Of a stretch of DNA of 64,000 nucleotides, positions 28,836-36,618 are shown in pieces (the stretch's first letter is position 1; each line of letters starts with the position of its first letter). This DNA comes from Nitrospinaceae bacterium. Its GTDB lineage: Bacteria; Nitrospinota; Nitrospinia; Nitrospinales; Nitrospinaceae. The notes under the pieces were generated by a model. The model made no database searches. It was given only the letters and a program-made list of their open reading frames with translations, and was not told the DNA's origin. The stretch is from contig JAHELC010000006.1 in the NCBI GenBank assembly GCA_024644405.1, positions 62,001 through 126,000 of the forward strand. Direction: 5' to 3'. The position numbers and the translations under genes were made by a program.

Positions 28836-29729
28836 ATGAAAACCTATGATGACCTGGCCGGCGACGGCGGGTCCAACGTCATAGAACAGGTCGTTTCCCA
28901 GCGGGAAAAACTGCGGAAGCGGCTCGATCCCATCAAACACAAAATTTCCGTGATGAGCGGCAAGGGCGGCGTGGGCAAAAGCTCCGTCACCGCAAATATG
29001 GCGGTCTGCCTGGCCTCGCTCGGACATAAAGTGGGCATCCTCGACGCGGATTTGAACGGTCCCAGCATCGGGAAACTGCTCAACGTGCCCCATTCCGACA
29101 AACTGAAAATCGGCCCCGAAGGAGTCCAACCCGCGATCGGCGCCCTGGGGATCAAAGTCATGTCCATGGACATGCTTCTGCCCAATCCCGATTCGCCGGT
29201 GATGTGGAACGAGGGTAAAGACGCGACTGCGGTCTGGATCAGCATGATGGAGTCCCAGGCCCTGCGCGAATTGCTGACCGATACCATCTGGGGCGAGCTG
29301 GATTACCTGTTGATCGACATGCCGCCCGGAAGCGACCGCATCGACAACGTGCGCGACTTGATCCCGGAGTTGGCCGGCGTGGTGGAGATCACCATTCCGT
29401 CGCAAATTTCCCAGCACATCGTTTCGAAATCGATCACCAAGAGCAATCAGTTGGGAGTGGCCATCATCGGGCTGGTGGAAAACATGGCGACTTATGTTTG
29501 TCCGCATTGCAACGAGGAAGGCAAGCTGTTTGAGGGCGAGGACGTGGAGAAACTGTCCAAGGACAAAAAGATTCCCCTGCTGGGCAGCATTCCGTTTGAT
29601 ACACGGGTGTCGCGTCAAACCGGATCGGGCAAACTGTTCTTTGAAGAACACGCCGACTCGGTCACCGGACAGGCGATCAAGCAGGTGGTCGACAACATAC
29701 TGAAATTCATCGAAAATAAATCCAATTAA
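28836..29729 (+). CDS. Mrp/ApbC-type P-loop ATPase without DUF59 domain
   Basis: 297 residues from the ATG at 28836, preceded by AAGGAG. The deviant Walker A MSGKGGVGKSSVTANMA is characteristic of Mrp/NBP35/MinD-like ATPases that carry or transfer Fe-S clusters. LLIDMPPGSDRIDNVRDL is the Walker B region. Near the C terminus, CPHCNEEG supplies the CxxC motif for cluster binding at the dimer interface. It lacks the N-terminal DUF59 domain found in the second paralogue at 30647-31744. It is followed nine bases later by the PCP_red-domain gene. Confidence 0.9.
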   Translation: MKTYDDLAGDGGSNVIEQVVSQREKLRKRLDPIKHKISVMSGKGGVGKSSVTANMAVCLASLGHKVGILDADLNGPSIGKLLNVPHSDKLKIGPEGVQPAIGALGIKVMSMDMLLPNPDSPVMWNEGKDATAVWISMMESQALRELLTDTIWGELDYLLIDMPPGSDRIDNVRDLIPELAGVVEITIPSQISQHIVSKSITKSNQLGVAIIGLVENMATYVCPHCNEEGKLFEGEDVEKLSKDKKIPLLGSIPFDTRVSRQTGSGKLFFEEHADSVTGQAIKQVVDNILKFIENKSN

Positions 29730-29738
29730 GGAGCGACA

Positions 29739-30176
29739 ATGAAATTCCTTTGCATACCCTGCGACGAGCAAATGGCAACGCAGGCCGACGGCATCATGCC
29801 GAAGGAAAAAAACAGCATCACCCTGAAATTCAAATGCAATAAATGCGGGCATTCTTTCGCCATGCTGACCAATAAATTTGAAACCGAATTCGTCAACAAA
29901 CTGGGCGTGGAAGCGGGCGGTCCATCCGAACTGGAGAATAGCCCGTTCGGTATGATGGGCGCCACATTGGCCCAAGGGAAGGAAGAATTAAAAAAAGCAG
30001 CGCCTGCCGAAGGGGATTTCGAATGGACGCAGGAAGCGAAAGACCGTATCCAGAAAGTGCCGTTCTTCGTGCGCGGCATGGCCAAGAAGACCGTGCTGAG
30101 CTTCGCCAAAGATAGAGGCATCAAGGTGATCGACGGCGCGTTGATGGACGAAGTTCGCGACAAGGTGGGGATGTAA
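29739..30176 (+). CDS. Zinc-ribbon plus PCP_red domain protein
   Basis: 145 residues, AAGGAG ribosome site. The N terminus carries two CxxC pairs (CIPC near residue 5 and CNKC near 33), a probable zinc or Fe-S ribbon. The C terminus (about 92-140, FEWTQEAKDRIQKVPFFVRG then MAKKTVLSFAKDRGI) matches the PCP_red domain, named for the light-independent protochlorophyllide reductase subunit B but also found in stand-alone proteins near Mrp ATPases. No chlorophyll genes are present, so a photosynthetic role is unlikely. A role with the adjacent Mrp in cluster delivery is inference. Confidence 0.8.
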   Translation: MKFLCIPCDEQMATQADGIMPKEKNSITLKFKCNKCGHSFAMLTNKFETEFVNKLGVEAGGPSELENSPFGMMGATLAQGKEELKKAAPAEGDFEWTQEAKDRIQKVPFFVRGMAKKTVLSFAKDRGIKVIDGALMDEVRDKVGM

Positions 30177-30213
30177 CCGGATCAGATCGAACTCAACTTT
30201 GTTACGAAATACT

Positions 30214-30245
30214 AAAAGCCCGGCCAGATTGGCCGGGCTTTTTTA
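30214..30245. terminator. Bidirectional rho-independent terminator
   Basis: Arms AAAAGCCCGGCC and GGCCGGGCTTTT around a five-base loop (AGATT), followed by further Ts. It sits 37 bases after the PCP_red gene and 12 bases after the DUF971 gene stop on the other strand, so it serves both convergent units. Confidence 0.85.
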
Positions 30246-30257
30246 TTTTGAATTATA

Positions 30258-30608
30258 CTACGCGGCGGATTTGGCTTTGCATTCCTCGCACTGGCACAGT
30301 TCCCGGAGCAAAGAATAGGGATACAGTCCCGTGCTGTGCCCGTCGTTCCAGTCGAACTGGATGGCGTACAGGCCGACGGTTTTGAGGTTGAGGGGACGGA
30401 TGGTGTCTGGGATCGTACCCGGCTTGATTTTCTTTTCGCCGGTCCATTCGTCAATACAATTGGCGCAGGGACACTTCTCCCGCAGTCGTTTGACGTGATA
30501 GACCGACTCATGTCCGTCGGTCCACGTGATGCCCAGCGTAGATTCGTCGATCTGTTTGATATCACTTGGCGAGGGACCGTTCGATTCCTCGGGGATTTCT
30601 TCTGTCAT
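30258..30608 (-). CDS. DUF971 (GBBH-like N-terminal) protein
   Basis: 116 residues. The fold is the DUF971 domain, shared with the N terminus of gamma-butyrobetaine hydroxylase: LGITWTDGHESVYHVKRLRE, then CPCANCIDEWTG and GLYAIQFDWNDGHSTGLYPY, with a terminal CQCEEC cluster. Stand-alone DUF971 proteins frequently accompany Mrp ATPases and may bind iron or Fe-S clusters through these cysteines. It lies 38 bases downstream of the DUF59-Mrp gene in the same direction, which supports that link. Confidence 0.88.
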   Translation of the reverse strand: MTEEIPEESNGPSPSDIKQIDESTLGITWTDGHESVYHVKRLREKCPCANCIDEWTGEKKIKPGTIPDTIRPLNLKTVGLYAIQFDWNDGHSTGLYPYSLLRELCQCEECKAKSAA

Positions 30609-30646
30609 GGTTTTTCCTGGAATTAAGGATTAAAGAACGTTCCGCC

Positions 30647-31744
30647 TCAGCCTTTCCAGGCCAGTTCGAACCCAGCGCCCACCTTCTTGGCTGCCTGTGA
30701 TTGGTTGATACTGATCTGCGCCGCCACCTGTCCAGCCAGATGCCGATAGGCCTGGCTGGCCGGGGAATCCGGCTGGCTGAGGGTGATCGGCAATCCCGAA
30801 TCACCCGCGGTGACCACGTCGGAGATGAGGGGGATTTCCCCTAAAACCGGAACCTTGAACTTGTCGGCCAACTGCTGGCCGGCACCGGACGCGAAAATGT
30901 AATGTTTCTTGTCGCACCCGTCGCACACAAAGTAGCTCATGTTCTCGACCACACCGAGCACCGGCACTTTCACCTGCTGGAACATTTTGACTCCCTTCTC
31001 GGCGTCGATCATGCTGATCTGCTGAGGCGTCGTCACAATGACTCCACCCGACAAGGGAGCGCGCTGGGTGAGTGTCAACTGCACATCACCGGTTCCTGGC
31101 GGCAGATCGATTACCAGGTAATCGAGTTCTCCCCATTCCACGTTCTGAAGGAACTGCTGGATGATGCCACCCAGCATGGGACCGCGCAACATCAACGGTT
31201 GGCCTTCTTCGGTCAGAAACGCGGCGGAAACCACCTTGAGACCGTGATTTTCATGAGGATGAAATTTGTTGTTGCCAGCTCCTTTGGGCGGTGAAATGGG
31301 AATCCCCAGCATTTTGGGAATACTGGGACCGTAAATGTCGGCGTCCATCAATCCCACCGCCGCGCCGGTCTGGCTTAAGGCCACCGCGAGGTTGGTGCTG
31401 ACCGTCGATTTGCCGACACCCCCCTTGCCGCTGGCGACGGCGATGATGTTCTTCACGCCGGTGAGAATGGGCTGGGAATGCTCGGAAGCCCGTACTGCAG
31501 CCGTCATATTGACATCCACAGCCGTCACGCCATCAATGGCGCCCACTTTATCGCTGCATTCGTTTTTCAGTTGTTCTTTTACCGGGCAGGCGGGAGTCGT
31601 CAACTCCACATCAAACTTCACCTTGCCTTTGTCGATGTTCAGGTTTTTAACAAACCCGAGGTCTACAATATTTTTATGAAGGTCCGGGTCCATGACGGTT
31701 TTCAACGCGGCCATGACCTTTACCTGCAAGTCTTGATCAGACAT
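30647..31744 (-). CDS. mrp: Fe-S carrier ATPase Mrp/ApbC with DUF59 domain
   Basis: 365 residues. The N-terminal MIP18/DUF59 domain (about 1-85; DPDLHKNIVDLGFVKNL and the cysteine motif TTPACPVKEQL) is fused to the P-loop ATPase (VASGKGGVGKSTVSTNLA near 106). LVIDLPPGTGDVQLTLTQ is Walker B and CDGCDKKH the C-terminal CxxC pair. This is the standard bacterial Mrp that delivers Fe-S clusters to apoproteins. It is followed by DUF971. Two Mrp types within 3 kb are unusual. Confidence 0.95.
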   Translation of the reverse strand: MSDQDLQVKVMAALKTVMDPDLHKNIVDLGFVKNLNIDKGKVKFDVELTTPACPVKEQLKNECSDKVGAIDGVTAVDVNMTAAVRASEHSQPILTGVKNIIAVASGKGGVGKSTVSTNLAVALSQTGAAVGLMDADIYGPSIPKMLGIPISPPKGAGNNKFHPHENHGLKVVSAAFLTEEGQPLMLRGPMLGGIIQQFLQNVEWGELDYLVIDLPPGTGDVQLTLTQRAPLSGGVIVTTPQQISMIDAEKGVKMFQQVKVPVLGVVENMSYFVCDGCDKKHYIFASGAGQQLADKFKVPVLGEIPLISDVVTAGDSGLPITLSQPDSPASQAYRHLAGQVAAQISINQSQAAKKVGAGFELAWKG

Positions 31745-32259
31745 TTTATTCTCCTAAGAGATCCCCCGGCAATGGCTGAAAATGGATATCCGACATAACG
31801 ATTGGAAGTCCATACCGAATGGCGATTGGGGATAGTTGCAATCTGGATGAAATTTTAATTCGGATTGACGGGAAATCAAAAACGTATTTCCCCTTTAAGC
31901 TGACTTTAGGATGGCTCTGCCTTGAAAAAGATTTTAATAATCCTAAAAGTCTTTGGAAATTTTGTTTGCGGGAATGGCAAAACCTTTTATCGCAGCCATT
32001 TAAACCGGTTTTTTGAGCACCGGGAAAGCACCCGCTGGCAGTGTAAATATAGTATCAGAAACCCCCACGTTCTGTATTTTATTCTTTACAAATCTGACCT
32101 CAGCGATTAAATTCTTATAATTGAAGCATTTAGTTGGTAACTACCCAGCGCTTCATAAAAATTTATTTACTTCAAACCCGCTTCAGACACCTCTTTTCTG
32201 TTGCCGAAACACACAGGAAGTAGTCCACCGGGCACCCCTTTTACCCACTTTACTCAAAC
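31745..32259. other. 515-base intergenic region (mrp / parC, divergent)
   Basis: No convincing gene. A 65-codon ORF at 31819-32016 (+) starts MAIGDSCNLDEIL but lacks a ribosome site and recognisable homology. The mrp gene has a good AGGAG site at its start. Promoters for both divergent genes must lie here, but I could not choose clear boxes. Confidence 0.4.
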
Positions 32260-34524
32260 ATGGCCAAAGAAAAAGCATCGGATATCACCCACGAGTTGGA
32301 AAACCGTTTTCTGACCTACGCCCTCTCCACCATCGTTTCACGCTCCCTGCCGGACGTGCGCGATGGGCTGAAGCCGATTCACAGGCGAATCCTTTATGCC
32401 ATCAACAGCATGGGAGTCACCTCCGACGCCAAGCCAGTGAAATCAGCGAAAATCATCGGTGAGGTCCTGGGTAAATATCATCCGCATGGCGACGCGTCCA
32501 CCTACGAGTCCATGGTGCGCATGGCACAGGATTTTTCCATGCGCTATCCCCTGGTGGACGGCAAAGGCAATTTTGGTTCGCTGGACGGCGACCCTCCCGC
32601 AGCCTACCGTTACACCGAAGGCCGGATTACACCGATCACATCCTTCATTCTGAACGATATCAAAAAGGACACAGTCGATTTCCGGCAGAACTACGACAAC
32701 ACACTGAAAGAACCGGAAATTCTGCCCTCACGTATACCCAACCTGCTGGTCAACGGTTCGTCAGGCATTGCGGTGGGTATGGCCTGCTCGTTCCCCAGTC
32801 ACAACCTGACCGAAGTGATTGACGCGCTGGTCTCCCTGATTGACGAACCGAAGCAAACCACCACCCAGATCATGAAGTCCATCAAGGGACCGGATTTCCC
32901 GACGGGCGGCATTATCCTGAATTCCAAAACAGAACTCCGCAAAGCCTATGATAAGGGAATGGGTGCGGTTAAAATCCGCGGCGAATGGGAACTGGAAGAA
33001 CTGGGTCGTGGCAAAAAACAGATTATTCTCACTGCCATTCCTTACAGTGTGAACAAGTCCCGGCTGATTGAAAAAATTGCAGATATCATCATCAGTAAAA
33101 AACTCCTGGCATTGACCGATATTCGTGATGAAAGCGACGAGAAGGTGCGCGTGGTTTTGGAAATCAAAAACGGTTCCGATCCGGAAAAAATCATGACCTA
33201 CCTGTTCAAGCACACGGAGCTGGAAACAAATTTTCAATTGAATTTCAATTGCCTGAAGCCTACGGGTGAACCGGCTCGTCTTTCTCTCAAGGAGATATGT
33301 TCGCATTTCCTGGATTTCCGAAAAGACGTGATCGTCCGCCGCTTGAAATTCGATCTCGCGGTTCTTGAAAAACGCCTGCACATTCTTGCGGGTTTTGTCA
33401 TCGTCTTCAAAAACCTCGACAAGGCCCTGAAACTGATCCGTTCCTCCAAGGCGCGACAGGAAGCGGCGACCAAGCTGAAGAAAACATTCAAGCTGGACGA
33501 CGAACAGGTTACCGCCATTCTCGAAATTCCACTGTACCGCCTGGTATCCATGGAAATCGACAAAATCAAGCTGGAGCAAAAAGAAAAACTCGACGAGCAG
33601 AAAGAAATCAAGAGCATCCTGGCCTCCAAAAAGAAAATCTGGGATGTCGTTAAAACCGAACTGAATGAAATTAGTGAAAAGTTCGGCGACAAGCGGCGCA
33701 CTAAAATCAAAACGATTGAAACGGTGGAATACAACGCGGAAGATTTCATCGAACATGAAAATGTGGTTCTGGTAATGAGCCGTAACGGCTGGTTGAGGAA
33801 AACCAAAAACCTGAGCGACCCCGCCACCCTTAAATTCAAGGAAAAGGATGGATTATTGGGCATCGTTCGGACGAACACCCGCGACCTGGCGGCCATCTTT
33901 ACATCCGCCGGGATGGTGTACATCCACAAAGTGTTCAATCTCCCCTACACACGCGGTGGATTCGGTGAGCCGGTTCAAAATCTTTTTAAATTCGGCGACG
34001 GCGAACGGGTCATCAAGATACTGTCTTTACCGGGCGCGGAAAACGGTAAAACCCAGGAGACCGGGGAACAACAGACTTTTGAATTCGAAGACAGCATTGA
34101 AGACTCCGAGGAACTGTTGTTCGTTAACGACGTGGGCCACGGCTTTACCTTCCCGCTCGAAAATTTGACGGAAACCACGCGGGCCGGCAAACGGGTGATG
34201 TCGATCAAAGACGATGCACGCATGGTGGCGGTCAGCCCGGTCACCGAAGACTATGTTTTACTGGTGTCAGAGGCCGGCAAAGGGCTTTTGATCGAACTCG
34301 ACCAGGTGGCCCAGTTGAGCGGAGCGGGGGTAGGAATCAAATTGATGAATACCGCTAAAAGTAAAGTGTGCGCCGCCAAGTGCGTGGACCGCAAGCAATC
34401 GGTCCAAATGGTTTTTGAAGACGGCAAAAGCAAGGAACTCAATCTCTCGAAAGTCACCGTTCACAACCGCGGAGGCCAGGGAGCTTTCGTGGCCAAGAAT
34501 AAGAAAGTAATCAACCTGACCTAA
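32260..34524 (+). CDS. parC: DNA topoisomerase IV subunit A
   Basis: 754 residues, type IIA topoisomerase breakage-reunion subunit. N-terminal FLTYALSTIVSRSLPDVRDG, catalytic tyrosine Tyr118 in AAYRYTEGR, and the GyrA/ParC tower and coiled coil follow. The C-terminal domain (about 490-754) carries degenerate beta-pinwheel repeats without a canonical GyrA box. That, and the parC-parE order, favour topoisomerase IV over gyrase. The quinolone-determining loop reads HPHGDASTYE, with Ala79 where E. coli enzymes have Ser. It is five bases from parE. Confidence 0.88.
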   Translation: MAKEKASDITHELENRFLTYALSTIVSRSLPDVRDGLKPIHRRILYAINSMGVTSDAKPVKSAKIIGEVLGKYHPHGDASTYESMVRMAQDFSMRYPLVDGKGNFGSLDGDPPAAYRYTEGRITPITSFILNDIKKDTVDFRQNYDNTLKEPEILPSRIPNLLVNGSSGIAVGMACSFPSHNLTEVIDALVSLIDEPKQTTTQIMKSIKGPDFPTGGIILNSKTELRKAYDKGMGAVKIRGEWELEELGRGKKQIILTAIPYSVNKSRLIEKIADIIISKKLLALTDIRDESDEKVRVVLEIKNGSDPEKIMTYLFKHTELETNFQLNFNCLKPTGEPARLSLKEICSHFLDFRKDVIVRRLKFDLAVLEKRLHILAGFVIVFKNLDKALKLIRSSKARQEAATKLKKTFKLDDEQVTAILEIPLYRLVSMEIDKIKLEQKEKLDEQKEIKSILASKKKIWDVVKTELNEISEKFGDKRRTKIKTIETVEYNAEDFIEHENVVLVMSRNGWLRKTKNLSDPATLKFKEKDGLLGIVRTNTRDLAAIFTSAGMVYIHKVFNLPYTRGGFGEPVQNLFKFGDGERVIKILSLPGAENGKTQETGEQQTFEFEDSIEDSEELLFVNDVGHGFTFPLENLTETTRAGKRVMSIKDDARMVAVSPVTEDYVLLVSEAGKGLLIELDQVAQLSGAGVGIKLMNTAKSKVCAAKCVDRKQSVQMVFEDGKSKELNLSKVTVHNRGGQGAFVAKNKKVINLT

Positions 34525-34529
34525 ACCCT

Positions 34530-36419
34530 ATGAGCAGTTACAAAGCTAAAGACATTCAAGTTCTGGAAGGTTTGGAGCCGGTCCGTAAACGGCCGGGGAT
34601 GTATATCGGTTCGACCTCCCTGCAGGGCCTGCATCATCTGGTCTGGGAAATTCTGGACAACTCCGTCGATGAAGCGCTGAACGGGCACTGCAATCAAATC
34701 GAAATCCACATCAAAAAGGGAAATGAAATCACCGTTAAAGACAACGGCCGCGGTATTCCCATCGACAAATTCCAGAAAACCAAAAAGAGCGCCATGGAGG
34801 TACTGTTCACCACTTTGCATTCGGGTGGCAAGTTCCAGGAAGGCAGTTACAAAGTGTCGGGCGGATTGCACGGCGTGGGCATGGCGGTGGTGTGTGCCCT
34901 TTCGAAATCATTGGTCGCCACTTCCCGCCGCGATGGATTTGAGTGGACCCAGGAATTTTCCCAGGGCAAATCCAAGGGCAAACTGAAAAAAGGCAAGGCC
35001 TGCCGAACCAAAGGCACCGAGATCAGTTTCAAACCGGATCCGGAGATCTTCCCCAAAATCGAGTTCAATGTGAAATGGATTCTGGAACGGGCCGAATCCA
35101 AGGCCTTTCTCAACAAGGGGCTGAAGATCATTGTCAAGGAAGACAAGAAAACGCACACATTCCAATACCCGGAAGGCATCAAGGATTTCATCCGTAAAAT
35201 CATCGACAGCAAGTCGGTGTTGACCGAGGAACCGTTTTACACGGAGAAAGAAGATAAAAATCTCCGGATGGAAACGGCTTTTGTCTGGACTTCCAACACG
35301 GATACCGTGATTCATTCCTATGCCAACGCCATCAAGACCATCGATGGGGGCACCCATGAAAACGGGTTCCGCAACGGAATCACCAAAGCCCTGAAGGCTT
35401 TCATCGAACGCCGCAAACTTCTTCCCAAAGGAGTCCCCGGCATTACCGGCGACGATGCCAAAGAAGGGTTAGTGGCGATTATCAACGTGTACCTTCAGGG
35501 GGACGTCGAGTTCCAAGGCCAGACCAAGGGCCGTCTCAATTCCGATATCACCTCCCAGGTGGAATCGGTGGTCAAGCATTCACTGGAGCATTATCTCCAC
35601 GACCACCAGTCGGTGGGTGATCTGATCGCCAACCGGGTGATACTGGCCGCACAGGCCCGCATTGCCTCGCGTCAGGCCAAGGATTCTGTCAATCGCAAAA
35701 CACATATTTCGCATCGATTGAACCTTCCCGGAAAACTTTCCGATTGCGCTTCGACCGACCGCGACGAGTCGGAGCTGTTTATTTGCGAAGGAGACTCGGC
35801 GGGGGGTTCCAGCAAGCAGGCCCGCGACCGGAAAACCCAGGCTATTTTGCCGATTCGTGGCAAGATTCTGAATGTGGAAACGGCCGCACAGGATAAAATT
35901 CATGCCAATGCAGAAATCAAAAATATAATTTCCGCTTTAGGTGCGGGGATCGAGCCCAAGTTTGACTACGACAAATTGCGATACGGCAAAATAATTCTCA
36001 TGACAGATGCCGACGTCGATGGCGCCCATATCTGTTCTCTCTTGCTGACTTTTTTCTATCGATTCATGCCCCAGCTCATCAAGGGAGGTCACCTGTTTAT
36101 CGCTCAACCGCCCCTGTACCGGATCGATTCCGGGAAAAAACTCTTTTATGCGGTGGATGACAAGGAAAAAGACAATGTGATCAAGACCTTAAATGGCGCC
36201 AAATATGAAGTGGGTCGGTTCAAAGGACTGGGCGAAATGCCTTCCCATGATCTTAAATCCACCACCATGGATAAAACCAAAAGAACCCTGATACGGGTAA
36301 CTATTGAAAATAACAAGCGTACCGATAAAACGTTTGACCGCCTTATGGGTAAGGAAGCCCAGCACCGCTTTAAATTTATCCAAGAGAAGGCGCCATTTTT
36401 CAAAGAGTTAGATGTTTAA
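34530..36419 (+). CDS. parE: DNA topoisomerase IV subunit B
   Basis: 629 residues, ATPase subunit partnering ParC. The GHKL ATPase domain has ILDNSVDEALNGH, KDNGRGIPID and GGLHGVGMAVV. The transducer carries the QTKGRLN lysine loop. The TOPRIM domain has FICEGDSAGGSSKQARDRK and the metal-binding LMTDADVDGAHI. At 629 residues it matches ParE or short GyrB, without the long GyrB insertion. Five bases after parC, so co-translated. Confidence 0.9.
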   Translation: MSSYKAKDIQVLEGLEPVRKRPGMYIGSTSLQGLHHLVWEILDNSVDEALNGHCNQIEIHIKKGNEITVKDNGRGIPIDKFQKTKKSAMEVLFTTLHSGGKFQEGSYKVSGGLHGVGMAVVCALSKSLVATSRRDGFEWTQEFSQGKSKGKLKKGKACRTKGTEISFKPDPEIFPKIEFNVKWILERAESKAFLNKGLKIIVKEDKKTHTFQYPEGIKDFIRKIIDSKSVLTEEPFYTEKEDKNLRMETAFVWTSNTDTVIHSYANAIKTIDGGTHENGFRNGITKALKAFIERRKLLPKGVPGITGDDAKEGLVAIINVYLQGDVEFQGQTKGRLNSDITSQVESVVKHSLEHYLHDHQSVGDLIANRVILAAQARIASRQAKDSVNRKTHISHRLNLPGKLSDCASTDRDESELFICEGDSAGGSSKQARDRKTQAILPIRGKILNVETAAQDKIHANAEIKNIISALGAGIEPKFDYDKLRYGKIILMTDADVDGAHICSLLLTFFYRFMPQLIKGGHLFIAQPPLYRIDSGKKLFYAVDDKEKDNVIKTLNGAKYEVGRFKGLGEMPSHDLKSTTMDKTKRTLIRVTIENNKRTDKTFDRLMGKEAQHRFKFIQEKAPFFKELDV

Positions 36420-36517
36420 TCCCCTACCTTACTGTTTGCATTCCAAGTATTCTAAATTAAGGTAAATCAATTACCTGGGGGTCTACGCAAAAATGCCGGT
36501 AACAATAATGATTACCC

Positions 36518-36546
36518 TTGAAATAATAAGCATTTAATAGTAGAAT
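36518..36546 (+). promoter_or_regulatory. Putative promoter of the first GAF-GspE gene
   Basis: TTGAAA and TAGAAT separated by 17 bases, each five of six to consensus, in AT-rich DNA 73 bases upstream of the ATG at 36619. The second paralogue has no comparable promoter in its 120-base spacer. Confidence 0.55.
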
Positions 36547-36618
36547 TACATTAAAAGTCCATATAAACAATTCCACCCAAAATGTTAAATATTTAACTCG
36601 TGTGGGAACATTTTGTCT

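Noticed and set aside
28830-29975. 381-codon ORF antisense to the Mrp-type ATPase and PCP_red genes
   Set aside because: His/Gln-rich nonsense translation, a shadow of strongly coding plus-strand frames with clear Mrp motifs and ribosome sites.
29739-30176. Light-independent protochlorophyllide reductase subunit
   Set aside because: Only the small PCP_red C-terminal domain is present; the nitrogenase-like catalytic domains and other bch genes are absent.
31819-32016. 65-codon ORF between mrp and parC
   Set aside because: No ribosome site or recognisable family; probably chance in an AT-rich gap.
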